A stretch of 64,000 nucleotides of DNA. It comes from Arachis hypogaea. Lineage: Eukaryota; Streptophyta; Magnoliopsida; Fabales; Fabaceae. The stretch lies in contig NC_092051.1 in NCBI RefSeq assembly GCF_003086295.3, positions 22,067,940 to 22,131,939 of the forward strand, written 5' to 3'. Both the position numbers and the translations under genes were made by a program. A model generated the notes under the pieces. That model did no database searches. It saw nothing but the letters and a program-made list of their open reading frames with translations, and was not told the DNA's origin. This document shows positions 11,968 through 23,270 of the stretch, one piece after another. Each line of letters starts with the position of its first letter. Position 1 is the first letter of the stretch.

Positions 11968-13402
11968 AATTTTTTTATAAACTAACTCTAATTAAATTAA
12001 ATAATAAGACTTAAAATAATACTATCTATAACTGATTTTATTGATATTAGACTAATTTAATGAGTGAACACACGGGCCTATAATTGGAATCACAATATCA
12101 CATTCTATAAAGGTTAGTGGGGATTCAATTTTAGGATTTTCTAATGTCTTAACATTATGGTTTAAGAATATAAAAAAAAGTTTGAGTTTATTATTTCTTT
12201 ACATTCATTGTTATTAGAAGCTTATACATTTTAATATTTTTTCAATTAAAGCTAACCTTCTTCTTAAGCATGAATACATCCTTAAATAGTAGTGCACTTT
12301 TAGGTTTTAGCATAATTGGAACTTCAATCCACAACTATGGTAGAAAAAATAAATTGGGAAGAGTTTAAAATTATTGGTTGAGAAATTGGGTGCACTTATT
12401 ATTGTGCCCAATTTTTTACTTGAATTAATGGAAACCCTAACAAAAATTATATCTAATTAATTTAAAATTTAATTTTCAAAATTAAAATTAATATTTTTTT
12501 TAACTTATTGTTTGTGTTGTTTAAAAAAAAAACGTTGTTCTCTATACTTTCTCTCATTATATTTTTAACCAAAAATATGTAAGAATTAAGAAGAGTAATG
12601 ATTGAGAATCATAATTCATCATCTAGTTATCTTTTTTATATTTAAATAAATAAAGTCAAATATATATTATTTTTATAAACATAAACAATAAAAAATTCAT
12701 TTTTTAAAAACTTAAGAATGAAGGGCCCAAATCATTTTTCAATTAATTAAATATTTGTCAAAAGATTAAAACTTTCACAAATCCATTATTATATCTGGTA
12801 AAAATAAAACATGAAGGCTTTTCCGAATATAGGCCAAACATAATATTGTTGCAGCCAGAAAATGTACATATATATTGATTAATAATAATAACAAATACGA
12901 AAAAGAAATGAGAAAAGGAAAGGGCCACAAAATTTCCATGAAATTGCGAGGTTATTCTTATGAAAGGTGATGGCGACTCTCTCTCAATCTATATTTACGC
13001 GTTTGGCTATGCCTTTAAAATTTGATGTCACGTTGCTTCATGATTTGGCTTGTTATTCCTTGAAAATATTTGTACGGTTAGGGAAATAAAAGTAAAAGGA
13101 ATCTAGAAACTTTAGAAGCCGTTAAATAATCAGTTACCCTAATATTTTAGAGAGGGCAACTAAACGAGTAAGCAGTGTGAACGCGAAACATGGTCCCAAT
13201 TCTAAGATAATGTTGAAAAAGGAGACAGCAGTAAACAAAGGGTTCAAATTAAAAATTTTTGCCGTGTCCTTTGTCCTTACTCCTTAAGACCTTAACTACT
13301 AACGTGTTTCTTTGAATTTTCAATTGCGAATCAAAGGGAAAACTCACGGTATATATCATATATAGTACACTCATCTGTCTCATAATAAATTAAAGATGGA
13401 AG
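11965..13402. other. AT-rich intergenic DNA
   Basis: No gene, RNA or clear transposon end is seen. A small imperfect hairpin occurs near 12384-12415 (AAATTGGGTGCAC / GTGCCCAATTT), possibly a decayed MITE fragment. The stretch ends at the target-site duplication of the LINE. Confidence 0.6.
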
Positions 13403-13416
13403 GGTAATTCATAATT
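13403..13416. repeat. LINE target-site duplication, left copy
   Basis: GGTAATTCATAATT, identical over 14 bases to 51883-51896. It is followed by a T-run (to 13424) that is the LINE poly(A) tail read on the plus strand. A 14-bp variable-length duplication next to a poly(A) is the hallmark of target-primed reverse transcription. Confidence 0.9.
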
Positions 13417-14806
13417 TTTTTTTTGAATAACACAAAAAGTGGAGCATAGAGGACAACACAGAAATAACAAATAAAGCAATGAAAATTAAGCAAAACAAAA
13501 AAATAGACATAGATATTTTTCTATCACTTTTAATATTGTCATTAACAACAGAAGGAGTCTAAATCTAATCACTCTTTATAGTTCAGAAAGGACATGTTGA
13601 TAATCTCCTCAACTCCTTTTCTTTTGTTCTGAAAAATCATCCGGTTCGTTCCAACCATATATTCTAAATGATCGCACAAAAATTCATCATCCATCTCTTG
13701 CACTCCTCTTTTTTATTTGAGATCTCAGTCCAACTTTGGAAGTGTTCCTTTATTGTACCCGGACAAGTCCATTGCACACCAACATATGATAACTAAGCAC
13801 ACCCATACTTGCCAAGAAAAACTACAACCAAGAAACAAGTGGTAGCCACCTTCAACACCATTGTTACATAAAACACATAAAATCTCTTCTTGGTGAATAA
13901 CCCCAAACTGACTCAGTCTCTCCTTCGTACTGACCCTGCCAGTCAGAACAAACCAGACGAACAACTCCACTCTAATTGGGACAAGTCCTTTCCAAATAGT
14001 CCTAGTAAAGCTATAGCTTGATATATCCTCTGGGACCATTTTCACCTGCAACACCTGCACAAATGAGTTAGTAGAGAAAATTTCTTGTTTATCATATTTC
14101 TAAACAACTCTATTCTCTCTTCCATATGCAAGTTTGACTAGCCTCAAAGTTTGGTGAAACTCGTTCACTAGATCCAACTCCCATTAGAATAGTTCTCTCC
14201 TCCACTAGAAGTTCCATATCCAAGCTAACCCATCCCAAAACCCACAATCCCCTATCACTGATCCTGTTTGGTTCGAAACTGAGAAGAGCCTTGGAAAGCG
14301 ATCTTTCAAAGAACCTCCATGAATCCAGACATCCTTCCAAAACCGAGTTCGTCTCCCATCCCCCACCTCCATGAACAACCCAGTAATCATCTTCTACCGT
14401 ACTTCTTGATTCTTGAACTATATCTGACAAATATCCTTCTACGGACCCCCCGAACAGGTAATTCCTGTGAGAATAGAAGCTCATTTGGATTCAAGTTGTT
14501 ACAGGAGCAGGCCACCTTCTTCCACAACGAACACTCCTTTTTAGAGAATCGCCACCACCATTTAAACAGAAGAGCTGTGTTTCGTATTATAGCATCCCCA
14601 ACTCCCAACCCGCCTAACTTTTTAGGAGCTTGTACTACTTCCCACTTAACCAAAGACATACCATTCCTCCCATCCTCTTTACTCCATAAAAATATCCTCT
14701 GCAAGGAAATCAGTTTCTCTGCAACAGCCTTTGCCATCTTATACAAGCTTAGATAATAAACCGGAAGGCTATTCAACACCGATTTGATAAGCACCAACTT
14801 ACCGGC
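13417..14806 (-). pseudogene. LINE ORF2 C-terminal part and 3' end
   Basis: Reading leftwards from 14806, the frame carries the post-RT region (KSVLNSLPVYYLSLYKMA, then WSKEDGRNGMSLVKW), typical of plant LINE ORF2. From about 14060 to 13725 comes the reverse-transcriptase zinc-binding domain (CVLCNNGVEGGYHLFLGC, with the expected C-x2-C ... H ... C). There are frame breaks between about 14480 and 14060. No RNase H domain follows. The element ends in a T-run (poly(A) on the minus strand) at 13415-13424. Confidence 0.85.
14802..14806. repeat. Target duplication of element A, left copy (CCGGC)
   Basis: CCGGC here and at 24913-24917 flank element A exactly. Removing one copy restores the LINE reading frame. 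Confidence 0.9.
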
Positions 14807-16448
14807 TGGTGCACGAAATTGTGATCATCAACAATGGCGCCAAAGGACTTGGAGCTCTCAAACGTGAATCACACTTTGTCACAATTCCGCACAACTAACC
14901 AGCAAGTGCACTGGGTCATCCAAGTAATACCTTACGTGAGTAAGGGTCGATCCCACGGAGACTGTCGGCTTGAAGCAAGCTATGGTCACCTTGTAAATTT
15001 CAGTCAGGCGAATTCAGATGGTGATGGAGAATTGATAATTAAAAGATAAATAAAACATAAACTAAAGATAGAGATACTTATGTAATTCTTTGGTTGGAAT
15101 TTCAGATAAGCGTATGAAGATGCTTTGTTCCTCCTGAACCTTTGCTTTCCTATTGCCTTCTTCCAATTATTCATACTCCTTTCCATGGCAAGCTTTATGT
15201 TGGGCATCACCGTTGTCAATGGCTACTTTTCGTCCTCTCAGTGAAAATGTTCTACGCACGCTGTCATCGCACGACTAATCATCTGTCGGTTCTCGATCAT
15301 GTTGGAATAGGATCCATTGATCCTTTTGCGTCTGTCACACGCCCAACAATCGTGAGTTTGAAGCTCGTCACAGTCATCCCTTCCCAGATCCTACTCAGAA
15401 TACCACAGACAAGGTTTATACGTTTCGGATCTCAAGAATGGCCGCCAATAATTCTAGCCTATACCACGAAGGTTCTAATCTTAGATTAGAAACCCAAGAG
15501 ATACACATTCAAGCTTGTTTGCATGTAGAACGGAAGTGGTTGTCAGTCACGCATTCATAGGTGAGAATGGTGATGAGTGTCACATGATCATCACATTCAT
15601 CATGTTCTTGGGTGCGAATGAATATCTTGGAGAAGAAATAGACTTGAGTTGAATAGAAAAATAATAGTACTTGTATTAATTCATGAAGAACAGCAGAGCT
15701 CCACACCTTAATCTATGGTGTGTAGAAACTCCACCATTGAAAATACAAAAGTGATAATGGTTTAAGCATGGCCGAATGGCCAGCCTCCAAGGTCTAGGGA
15801 CTAAACGTCCAAAGATCTCCCCCAAATACAATAGCAAAAAGTCCTATTTATAGAGAACTAGTAGCTTAGGGTTACAGAAATATGTAATTAATGCAGAAAT
15901 CTTCTTCCGGGCCCACTTGGTGTGTGCTTGGGCTAAGCATTGAAGCTTCCATGTGTAGAGACTTTTCTTGGAGTTAAACGCCAGCTTTTGTGCCAGTTTG
16001 GGCGTTTAACTCCAGCTTTTGTGCCAGTTCTGGCGTTAAACGCCAGAATTCTTGAGCTGAGTTGGAACGCCTGTTTGGGCCATCAAATATCGGGCAAAGT
16101 ATGGACTATTATATATTGCTAGAAAACCCAGGATGTCTACTTTCCAACGCAATTGAGAGCGTGCCAATTGGCCTTCTGTAGCTCCAGAAAATCAACTTTG
16201 AGTGTAGGGAGGTCAGAATCCAACAGCATCTGCAGTCCTTTTTCAGCCTCTGAATCAGATTTTTGCTCAGGTCCCTCAATTTCAGTCAGAAAATACCTGA
16301 AATCACAGAAAAACACAAAAACTCATAGTAAAGTCCAAAAAATTAAATTTTAAATAAAAATTAATAAAAATATAATAAAAACTAATTAAAATATACTAAA
16401 AACATACTAAAAATAATGCCAAAAAGCGTATAAATTATCCGCTCATCA
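14807..16448 (-). repeat. Element A 3' LTR
   Basis: 1642 bases, TGGTGCACG...CGCTCATCA on the plus strand, the same length as the partner at 23271-24912. It contains a three-unit array of the 17-base CTGGCGTT-A-AACGCCAG palindrome and variants at about 15975-16050 and a TATATAA box near 16109-16116 (minus). In minus sense it begins TGATGAGCGGATAATTTATA and is preceded by the motif AAGTTTGGTGTTG (16461-16449). Confidence 0.92.
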
Positions 16449-17533
16449 CAACACCAAACTTAAATTGTTGCTTGTCCCCAAGCAACTAAAAATCATATAG
16501 GATAAAAAGAATAGAATATACAATTAATTCCAAAAACATCTATGAAGATCAGTATTAATTAGATGAGCGGGGCTTTTAGCTTTTTGCTTCTGAACAGTTT
16601 TGGCATCTCACTTTATCCTTTGAAGTTCAGAATGATTGGCTTCTATAGGAACTCAGAATCCAGATAGTGTTATTGATTCTCCTAGTTAAGTATGTTGATT
16701 CTTGAACACAGCTACTTTATGAGTCTTGGCCGTGACCCTAAGCATTTTGTTTTCCAGTATTACCACTGGATACATAAATGCCACAGACACATAACTGGGT
16801 GAACCTTTTCAGATTGTGACTCAGCTTTGCTAGAGTCCCCAATTAGAGGTGTCCAGAGCTCTTAAACACACTTTTTTTGCTTTTGGACCACGATTTTAAC
16901 CGCTCAGTCTCAGGTTTTCACTTGACACCTTCATGCCACAAGCACATGGTTAGGGACAACTTAGTTTAGCCGCTTAGGCCAGGATTTTTATTCCTGTGGG
17001 CCCTCCTATCCACTGATGCTCAAAGCCTTGGATCCTCTTTTATTTTACCCTTGCCTTTTGGTTTTAAGGGCTATTGGCTTTTTCTACTTGCTTTTCTTTT
17101 TTCTTTTTTTTTTCTGCAAGCTTTCTATTCACTGCTTTTTCTTGCTTCAAGAATCAATTTTATGATTTTTCAAATCATCAGATAACATTTCTCCTTTTCC
17201 ATCATTCTTTCAAGAGCCAACAATTTTAACATTCATGAACAACAATATCAAAAATATGCACTGTTCAAGCATTCATTCAGAAAGACAATAGTATTGCCAC
17301 CACATCAAAATAATTAAACTGTTTTAAAATTTGAAATTCATGCACTTCTTTTTCTTTTTCAATTAAAAACATTTTTCATTTAAGAAAGGTGATAGATTCA
17401 TTTTTATAGCTTTAAGGCATAGACACTTAGACACTAATGATCATGTAATAAAGACACAAATATAAATAAACATAAAGCATAATTTTTGAAAAACAGAAAA
17501 TAAAGAACAAGAAAATTAAAGAACGGGTCCACC
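16449..17533 (-). other. Element A 3' non-coding region
   Basis: About 1.1 kb between ORF3 and the 3' LTR, non-coding but strongly similar to 28139-29274 in B and, in inverse orientation, to 47940-48757 in C. It holds GGGGACAAGCAAC followed by AAGTTTGGTGTTG immediately before the LTR, where the polypurine-tract function should lie although the motif is not purely purine. Conservation between elements with different LTRs suggests a cis-acting role. Confidence 0.7.
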
Positions 17534-18692
17534 TTAGTGATGGCGGCTTATTCTTCCTCTTGAAGATCTTATGGAGTGCTTGAGCTCCTCAATGTCTCTT
17601 CCTTGCCTTTGTTGCTCCTCTCTCATGGTTCTTTGGTCTTCTCTAATTTCATGGAGGAGGATGGAATGCTCTTGGTGCTCCACCCTTAGTTGTCCCATGT
17701 TGGAATTTAATTCTCCTAGAGAGGTGTTGATTTGCTCCCAATAGTTTTGTGGAGGAAATTGCATCCCTTGAGGCATCTCAGGAATTTCATGATGAGGAGT
17801 TTCCTCATGCTCTTGTCCATGAGTGGGATCTCTTGTTTGCTCCATCCCTTTCTTAGTGATGGGCTTGTCCTCATCAATGAGGATGTCTTCCTCTATGTCA
17901 ATTCCAACTGAATTACAGAGGTGACAAATGAGATGAGGGAAGGCTAACCTTGCCACAATAGAGGACTTGTCCGCTACCTTGTAGAGTTCTTAGGATATAA
18001 CCTCATGAACTTCTACTTCCTCACTAATCATGATGCTATGAATCATGATAGCCCGGTCTATAGTAACTTCAGATCGGTTGCTAGTAAGAATGATTGAGCG
18101 TTGGATGAACTCCAAGTCTCCAACCATCCCCTAGCCACGGGCTTGAGGTCATGCCTTCTTAGTTGAACCGGCTTCCCTCTTGAATCTCTCTTCCATTGAG
18201 CGCCTTCTTCATAGATGTCCATGAGGACTTGGTCCAACCTTTGATCAAAGTTGACCCTTCTAGTGTATGGGTGTGCATCTCCTTGCATCATAGGCAAATT
18301 GATGCCAACCTTATATTTTCCGGACAAAAGTCTAAGTATTTCCCTCGGACCATTGCAAGCCAATTCTTAGGGTCCGGGTTCACACTTTGATCATGGTTCT
18401 TGGTGATCCATGCATTGGCATAGAACTCTTGAAACATTAAGATTCCGACTTGTTGAATGGGATTGGTGAGAACTTCCCAACCTCTTCTTCAGATCTCATG
18501 TCGGATCTCCGGATATTCCCCCTTTTTGAGCTTAAAAGGGACCTCGGAGATCACCTTCTTCTTGGCCACAACTTCATAGAAGTGGTCTTGATGCACCCTT
18601 GAGAGGAATCTCTCCATCTCCCATGACTCGGAGGAGGAAGCTTTTGCCTTTCCTTTCCTCTTTCTAGAGGTTTCTCCGGCCTTTGATGCCAT
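17534..18692 (-). pseudogene. Element A ORF3: plant transposon-protein-like domain with coiled-coil tail
   Basis: Starts MASKAGETSRKRKGKAKASS (basic), then a central domain (HDHFYE-like segment; GDAHPYTRRVNFDQ; HDLKPVARGWLE at 18300-18060) that resembles the domain annotated in plant databases as putative plant transposon protein; I recognise it by wording, not by a search. The last 140 residues (17956-17534) are Gln/Glu-rich with heptad-like leucines, probably coiled coil. A TGA interrupts at 18491-18489; frameshifts occur near 18300 and between 18058 and 17956. It occupies the place of an env-like ORF downstream of pol in Athila elements, but has no signal peptide or membrane segment. Function unknown. 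Element C has no counterpart. Confidence 0.6.
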
Positions 18693-19193
18693 TAATGGTT
18701 ATGGAAAAACAAAAAAAGCTTTAGCTTTTACCACACCAAACTTAGAAGGTTGCTCGTCCTCGAGCAAAAGAAAAAAGAAGAGAGTAGAAGAAGAAGAAAT
18801 AGAGGAGATGGAGGGGGCTTTGTGTTTCGGCCAAGGGGGATGGGTAGTGTGTATGTTGTGTGAAAGTGAAGGAGTGAAGATGGATTTATATAGGAGTGGA
18901 GAGGGGGGCATGGTTCGGCCATTATAGGTGGGTTTGGATGGGAAAGTGGTTTGAATTTGAATGGTGAGGTAGGTGGGGTTTTATGAAGGATGGATGTGAG
19001 TGGTGAAGAGAATGGTGGAATTTGATAGGTGAGGGGTTTTTGGGGAAGAGGTATTAAGGTGATTGGTGAATGGGTGAAGAAGAGAGAGAGAGGTGGGGTA
19101 GGTGGGGATCCTGTGGGGTCCACAGATCCTGAGGTGTCAAGGATTTCTCATCCCTACACCATGTGGCGTGCAAAACGCCCCTTGCTGCCAATC

Positions 19194-19359
19194 CTGGCGT
19201 TAAACGCCAGGCTGCTGCCCATTTCTGGCATTTAACGCCAGCTTCTTGCCCATTCCTGGCATTAAACGCCAGTCTGGTGCCCATTTCTGGCGTTAAACGC
19301 CTAGAATGGTGCCAGACTGAACGCCCATTTTGCTACCCTTACTGGCGTTTAAACGCCAG
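19194..19359. repeat. Palindrome array, element A internal (five units)
   Basis: Five units of the CTGGCGTT(T)AAACGCCAG type at about 30-base spacing, including two perfect or near-perfect 17- to 18-base palindromes. It lies between the post-protease block and the ORF3 leader. Each unit could form a hairpin and is CpG-rich, a likely methylation target. Confidence 0.9.
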
Positions 19360-19595
19360 TAAGTTTCTCCTCCAGGGTGTTCTATTTTTCATTCTGTTTT
19401 TCCGTCTGTTTTTTCTTTTTCGATTGTTTTTGTGACTTCACATGATCATCAACCTACAGAAAATATAAAATAACAAAAGAAAATAGAAATTTAACATAGA
19501 TAATTAAAGATTGGGTTGCCTCCCAACAAGCGCTTATTTAATGTCAATAGCTTGACAGTGGCTCTCATGGAGCCTCACAGATGTTCAGAGCAATG

Positions 19596-21884
19596 TTAGA
19601 ACCTCCCAACACCAAACTTATAGTTTGACTGTGGGGGCTCTGTTTGTCTCTGTATTGAGAGAAGCTCTTCATGCTTCCTCTCCATGGTTATAGAGGGATA
19701 TCCTTGAGCTTTAAACACAAGGGAGTCTTCATTCACTTGAATGATCAATTCTCCTCTGTCAACATCAATTACAGCTTTTGCTGTGGCTAGGAAGGGTCTG
19801 CTAAGGATGATGGATTCATCCATACACTTCCCAGTCTCTAGGATTATGAAATCAGCAGGAATGTAATGGCCTTCAACCTTTACCAAGACATCCTCTACAA
19901 GTCCATAAGCCTGTTTCTTTGAATTGTCTGCCATCTCCAGTGAAATTCTTGCAGCTTGTACCTCAATGATCCCTAGCTTCTCCATTACAGAGAGAGGCAT
20001 GAGGTTTATGCTTGACCCTAGGTCACACAGAGCCTTCTCAAAGGTCATGGTGCCTATGGTACAAGGTGTTGAGAAATTTCCAGGATCTTGTCTCTTCAGA
20101 GGTAATCTCTGCCTAGTCAAGTCATCCAGTTCTTTGATGAGCAATGGAGGTTCATCCTCCCAAGTCTCATTACCAAACAACTTGGCATTTAGCTTCATGA
20201 TTGCTCCAAGGTACTTAGCAACTTGCTCTTTAGTAATATCTTCATCTTCTTCAGAGGAAGAATACTCATCAGAGCTCATGAATGGCAGAAGTAAATTCAA
20301 TGGAATCTCTATGGTCTCTGTGTGAGCCTCAGATTCTCATAGTTCCTCATCAGGGAACTCCATGGAGGTTAGTGGACGTCCATTGAGGTCTTTCTCAGTG
20401 GAAATCACTGCCTCTTCCTCCTCTCCAGGTTCGGCCATGTGGGACGTGTTTATGGCCTTGCACTCTCTCTTTGGATTCTCTTCTGTATTGCTTGGGAGAG
20501 TACTAGGAAGGAGTTCAGTAACTTTCTTACTCAGCTGACCCACTTGTGCCTCCAAATTTCTAATGGAGGACCTTGTTTCAGTCATAAAACTTTGAGTGGT
20601 TTTGATTAGATCAGAGACAATGGTTGCTAAGTCAGAGGGGCTTTGCTTAGAATTCTCTGTCTGTTGCTGAGAAGATGGTGGAAAAGGTTTGCCATTGCTA
20701 AACCTATTTCGTCCACCATTACTGTTGTTGAAACCTTGTTGAGGTCTCTGTTGATCCTTCCATGAGAGATTTGGATGATTTCTCCATGAAGGATTATAGG
20801 TGTTTCCATAGGGTTCTCCCATGTAATTCACCTCTTCCATTGCTGGGTTCTTAGGATCATAAGCTTCTACTTTAGAGGAAGCTTCCTTAGTACTGCCTGT
20901 TGCTGCTTGTATTCCAGACAGACTCTGAGAAATCATATTGACTTGTTGGGTCAATATTTTATTCTGAGCCAATATGGCATTCAGAGTATCAATCTCAAGA
21001 ACTCCTTTCTTCTGAGTTATCCCATTATTCACAGGGTTCCTTTCAGAAGTGTACATGAATTGGTTATTTGCAACCATTTCAATGAGTTCCTGAGCTTCTG
21101 CAGGCGTCTTCTTTAGATAAAGAGATCCTCCAGCAGAGCTATCCAATGACATCTTGGATAGTTCAGACAGACCATCATAGAAAATACCTATGATGCTCCA
21201 TTCAGAAAGCATGTCAGAAGGACACCTTCTGATCAATTGCTTGTATCTTTCCCATACTTCATAGAGGGATTCTCCTTCCTTCTGTCTGAAGGTTTGGACT
21301 TCCACTCTAAGCTTGCTCAATTTTTGAGGTGGAAAGAACTTTGCCAAGAAGGCATTGACTAGCTTTTCCCAAGAGTTCAGGCTTTCTTTAGGTTGTGAGT
21401 CCAACCATGTCCTAGCTCTGTCTCTTACAGCAAAAGGAAAGAGCATAAGTCTATAGACTTCAGGGTCAACCCCATTGGTCTTGACAGTGTCTCAGATTTG
21501 CAAGAATTCAGATAAGAACTGATGAGGATCTTCCAATGGAAGTTCATGAAACTTGCAATTATGTTGCATCAGAGAAACTAATTGAGGCTTAAGCTCAAAG
21601 TTGTTTGCTCCAATGGCAGGGATTGAGATGCTTCTCCCATAGAAGTCGGGAGTAGGTGCAGTAAAGTCACCAAGCACATTCCTTGCATTGTTGGCATTGT
21701 TGTTTTCGGCTGCCATGGTTTCTTCTTCCTTGAAAAGCTCTGTTAGGCCCTCTAGAGAGAATTGTGCTTTAGCTTACGGCGCCAAAAAAACTTGGTGCTT
21801 TAGCTTCTCTTAGCTTTCTCTTCAAGGTCCTTTCAGGTCAGGATTAGCTTGAACAAGTATGCCTTTATCTTTGTTCCTGCTCAT
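19596..21884 (-). pseudogene. Element A gag-protease
   Basis: Begins at ATG 21884 (MSRNKDKGIL), the start also conserved in B. The gag part shows the Athila-like retrotransposon gag motif (MLFPFAVRDRARTWLDSQPK, then LAKFFPPQKLSKLRVEVQTF). The protease part follows in the same frame with the retropepsin site CDLGSSINLMPLSVMEKL (normally DLGAS) and the flap-side ILSRPFLATAKAVIDVDRG. Breaks: a one-base deletion soon after the start, TGA at 21494-21492, TGA at 20339-20337. No CCHC knuckle and no reverse transcriptase follow. It would build particles and process proteins for the family, but this copy is dead. Confidence 0.88.
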
Positions 21885-23246
21885 ATGAAAGAGAAGAGAA
21901 CAAGAAAGTAGAGAATCCTCTATGTCACAGTATAGAGATTCCTTGAGGTGTCAGAGGAAAAGAAGAATAGAAGGAGGAGGTAGATAGAAGAGAATTCGAA
22001 CTTATCAAGAGGGATAGAGTTTGAATTGCACCTTAAGGAGGAGTGTTAGTCCCTTAAATAGAAGGATGTGAGAAGAGGAGAAGAATTTTTGAAAATAAAT
22101 TAAAAATATTTTGAAATAATAAAAAGAAATTTGAAAATTTGATTGAGATTTTCGAAAATTAAGATTGGGAAAGAAATTAAGTGATTTTTGAAAAGATTTT
22201 GAAATTAGAAATAAAAAAGATATGATTGAAAATTAATTTTGAAAAAGATGTGATTGAAAAGATATGATTGAGAAGATATGATTGAAAATCAAATTAAAAA
22301 GAGAAAGTTTTAAAATTAAAGTTGATTACTTGACTAACAAGAAATTAGAAGATATGATTCTAGAATTTAAAATTTAATCCTTTCTTAATAGGCAAGTAAC
22401 AACTAGAAAATTTTGAAGTAAATCATTAATAGTAGCAAGGATTTTCAAAAATAATAAAAAAAATGGAAAGAAATTGATTTTGAAGAGATATGATTGAAAA
22501 GATATGATTTGAAAAAGATTTGATTTTGAAAAATTATGAAAATTTGAAAAAGATTTGAATTGAAAACAAAATCTTCCCTCTTGTGTCATCCTGGCGTTAA
22601 ACGCCCAGAATGGCATCCATTCTGGCGTTTAACGCCCAAAATCCTACCTTTTTGGGCGTTAAACGCCCAGCCAGGTACCCTGGCTGGCGTTTAAACGCCA
22701 GTTTTCCTTCTTCATTGGGCGTTTTGAACGCCCAGCTTTTTCTGTTTGATTCCTCTGCTGAATGTTCTGAATCTTCAATTCTCTGTATTATTAGCTTGAA
22801 AAGACACAATTTTGAAAATATTTTTGAATTTTTAATGATGAGAAACAATAAAAATGCAACTAAGATCAAATAAACAATGCATGCAAGACACCAAACTTAA
22901 GAATTGACACTAAGATACATAAAATATTTTTGATTTTTATGATTTTAAAATTTTTTTTGTGATTTTTCTAAAATTATATGGAAAAGAGAATAAAGAGATT
23001 CAAAACTTTTAATAAGAATTCCAGGAATCATGCAATGTTAGTCTAAAGCTTCAGTCTAAAAAGATTAGACATGGCTAGCCAACTTCAGCAGGACATTACA
23101 TTCAGCAGCTAAATTAATGAGAATCAATCAGCTTTTGTGATGATAAGAACATCACCTTGAAACTCTAGAATTCATTCTTAAAAATAAAAAGAAAATTACC
23201 TAATCTAAGCAACAAGATGAACCGTCAGTTGTCCAAACTCGAACAA
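21885..23246 (-). other. Element A 5' leader with palindrome array
   Basis: AT-rich untranslated leader between primer site and gag. At 22589-22734 there are five units of the GGCGTT-AAACGCC palindrome, including one 18-base unit CTGGCGTTTAAACGCCAG. The motif ACACCAAACTT (AAGTTTGGTGT in element sense) occurs at 22888-22898. A single copy of the AAGCTTCAGTCTA...GACATGGC unit that is triplicated in B lies near 23047-23090. Confidence 0.8.
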
Positions 23247-23264
23247 TCCCTGGCAACGACGCCA
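23247..23264 (-). other. Element A primer-binding site (tRNA-Asp type, two mismatches)
   Basis: Minus strand TGGCGTCGTTGCCAGGGA against the Athila/tRNA-Asp consensus TGGCGCCGTTGCCGGGGA, 16 of 18. Six bases separate it from the 5' LTR at 23271. B has the perfect version. Confidence 0.85.
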
Positions 23265-23270
23265 AAAACT

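Noticed and set aside
12384..12415. Small inverted repeat AAATTGGGTGCAC / GTGCCCAATTT
   Set aside because: Too short and imperfect, no target duplication; could be chance in AT-rich DNA.
14205..14756. Plus-strand frames over the LINE (also 25282-25985)
   Set aside because: Antisense shadows of LINE ORF2, which has recognised motifs on the minus strand.
15142..15489. Frames inside the LTRs of A and B (also 23705-23953, 26844-27143, 34901-35188)
   Set aside because: They recur in both LTRs of each element, have no domain, and lie in non-coding R/U5-type sequence.
19029..19435. Frames of 68-90 codons with repeated LALNA/GVKR peptides
   Set aside because: Produced by the palindrome array; the same peptides appear wherever the array occurs, including inside LTRs.
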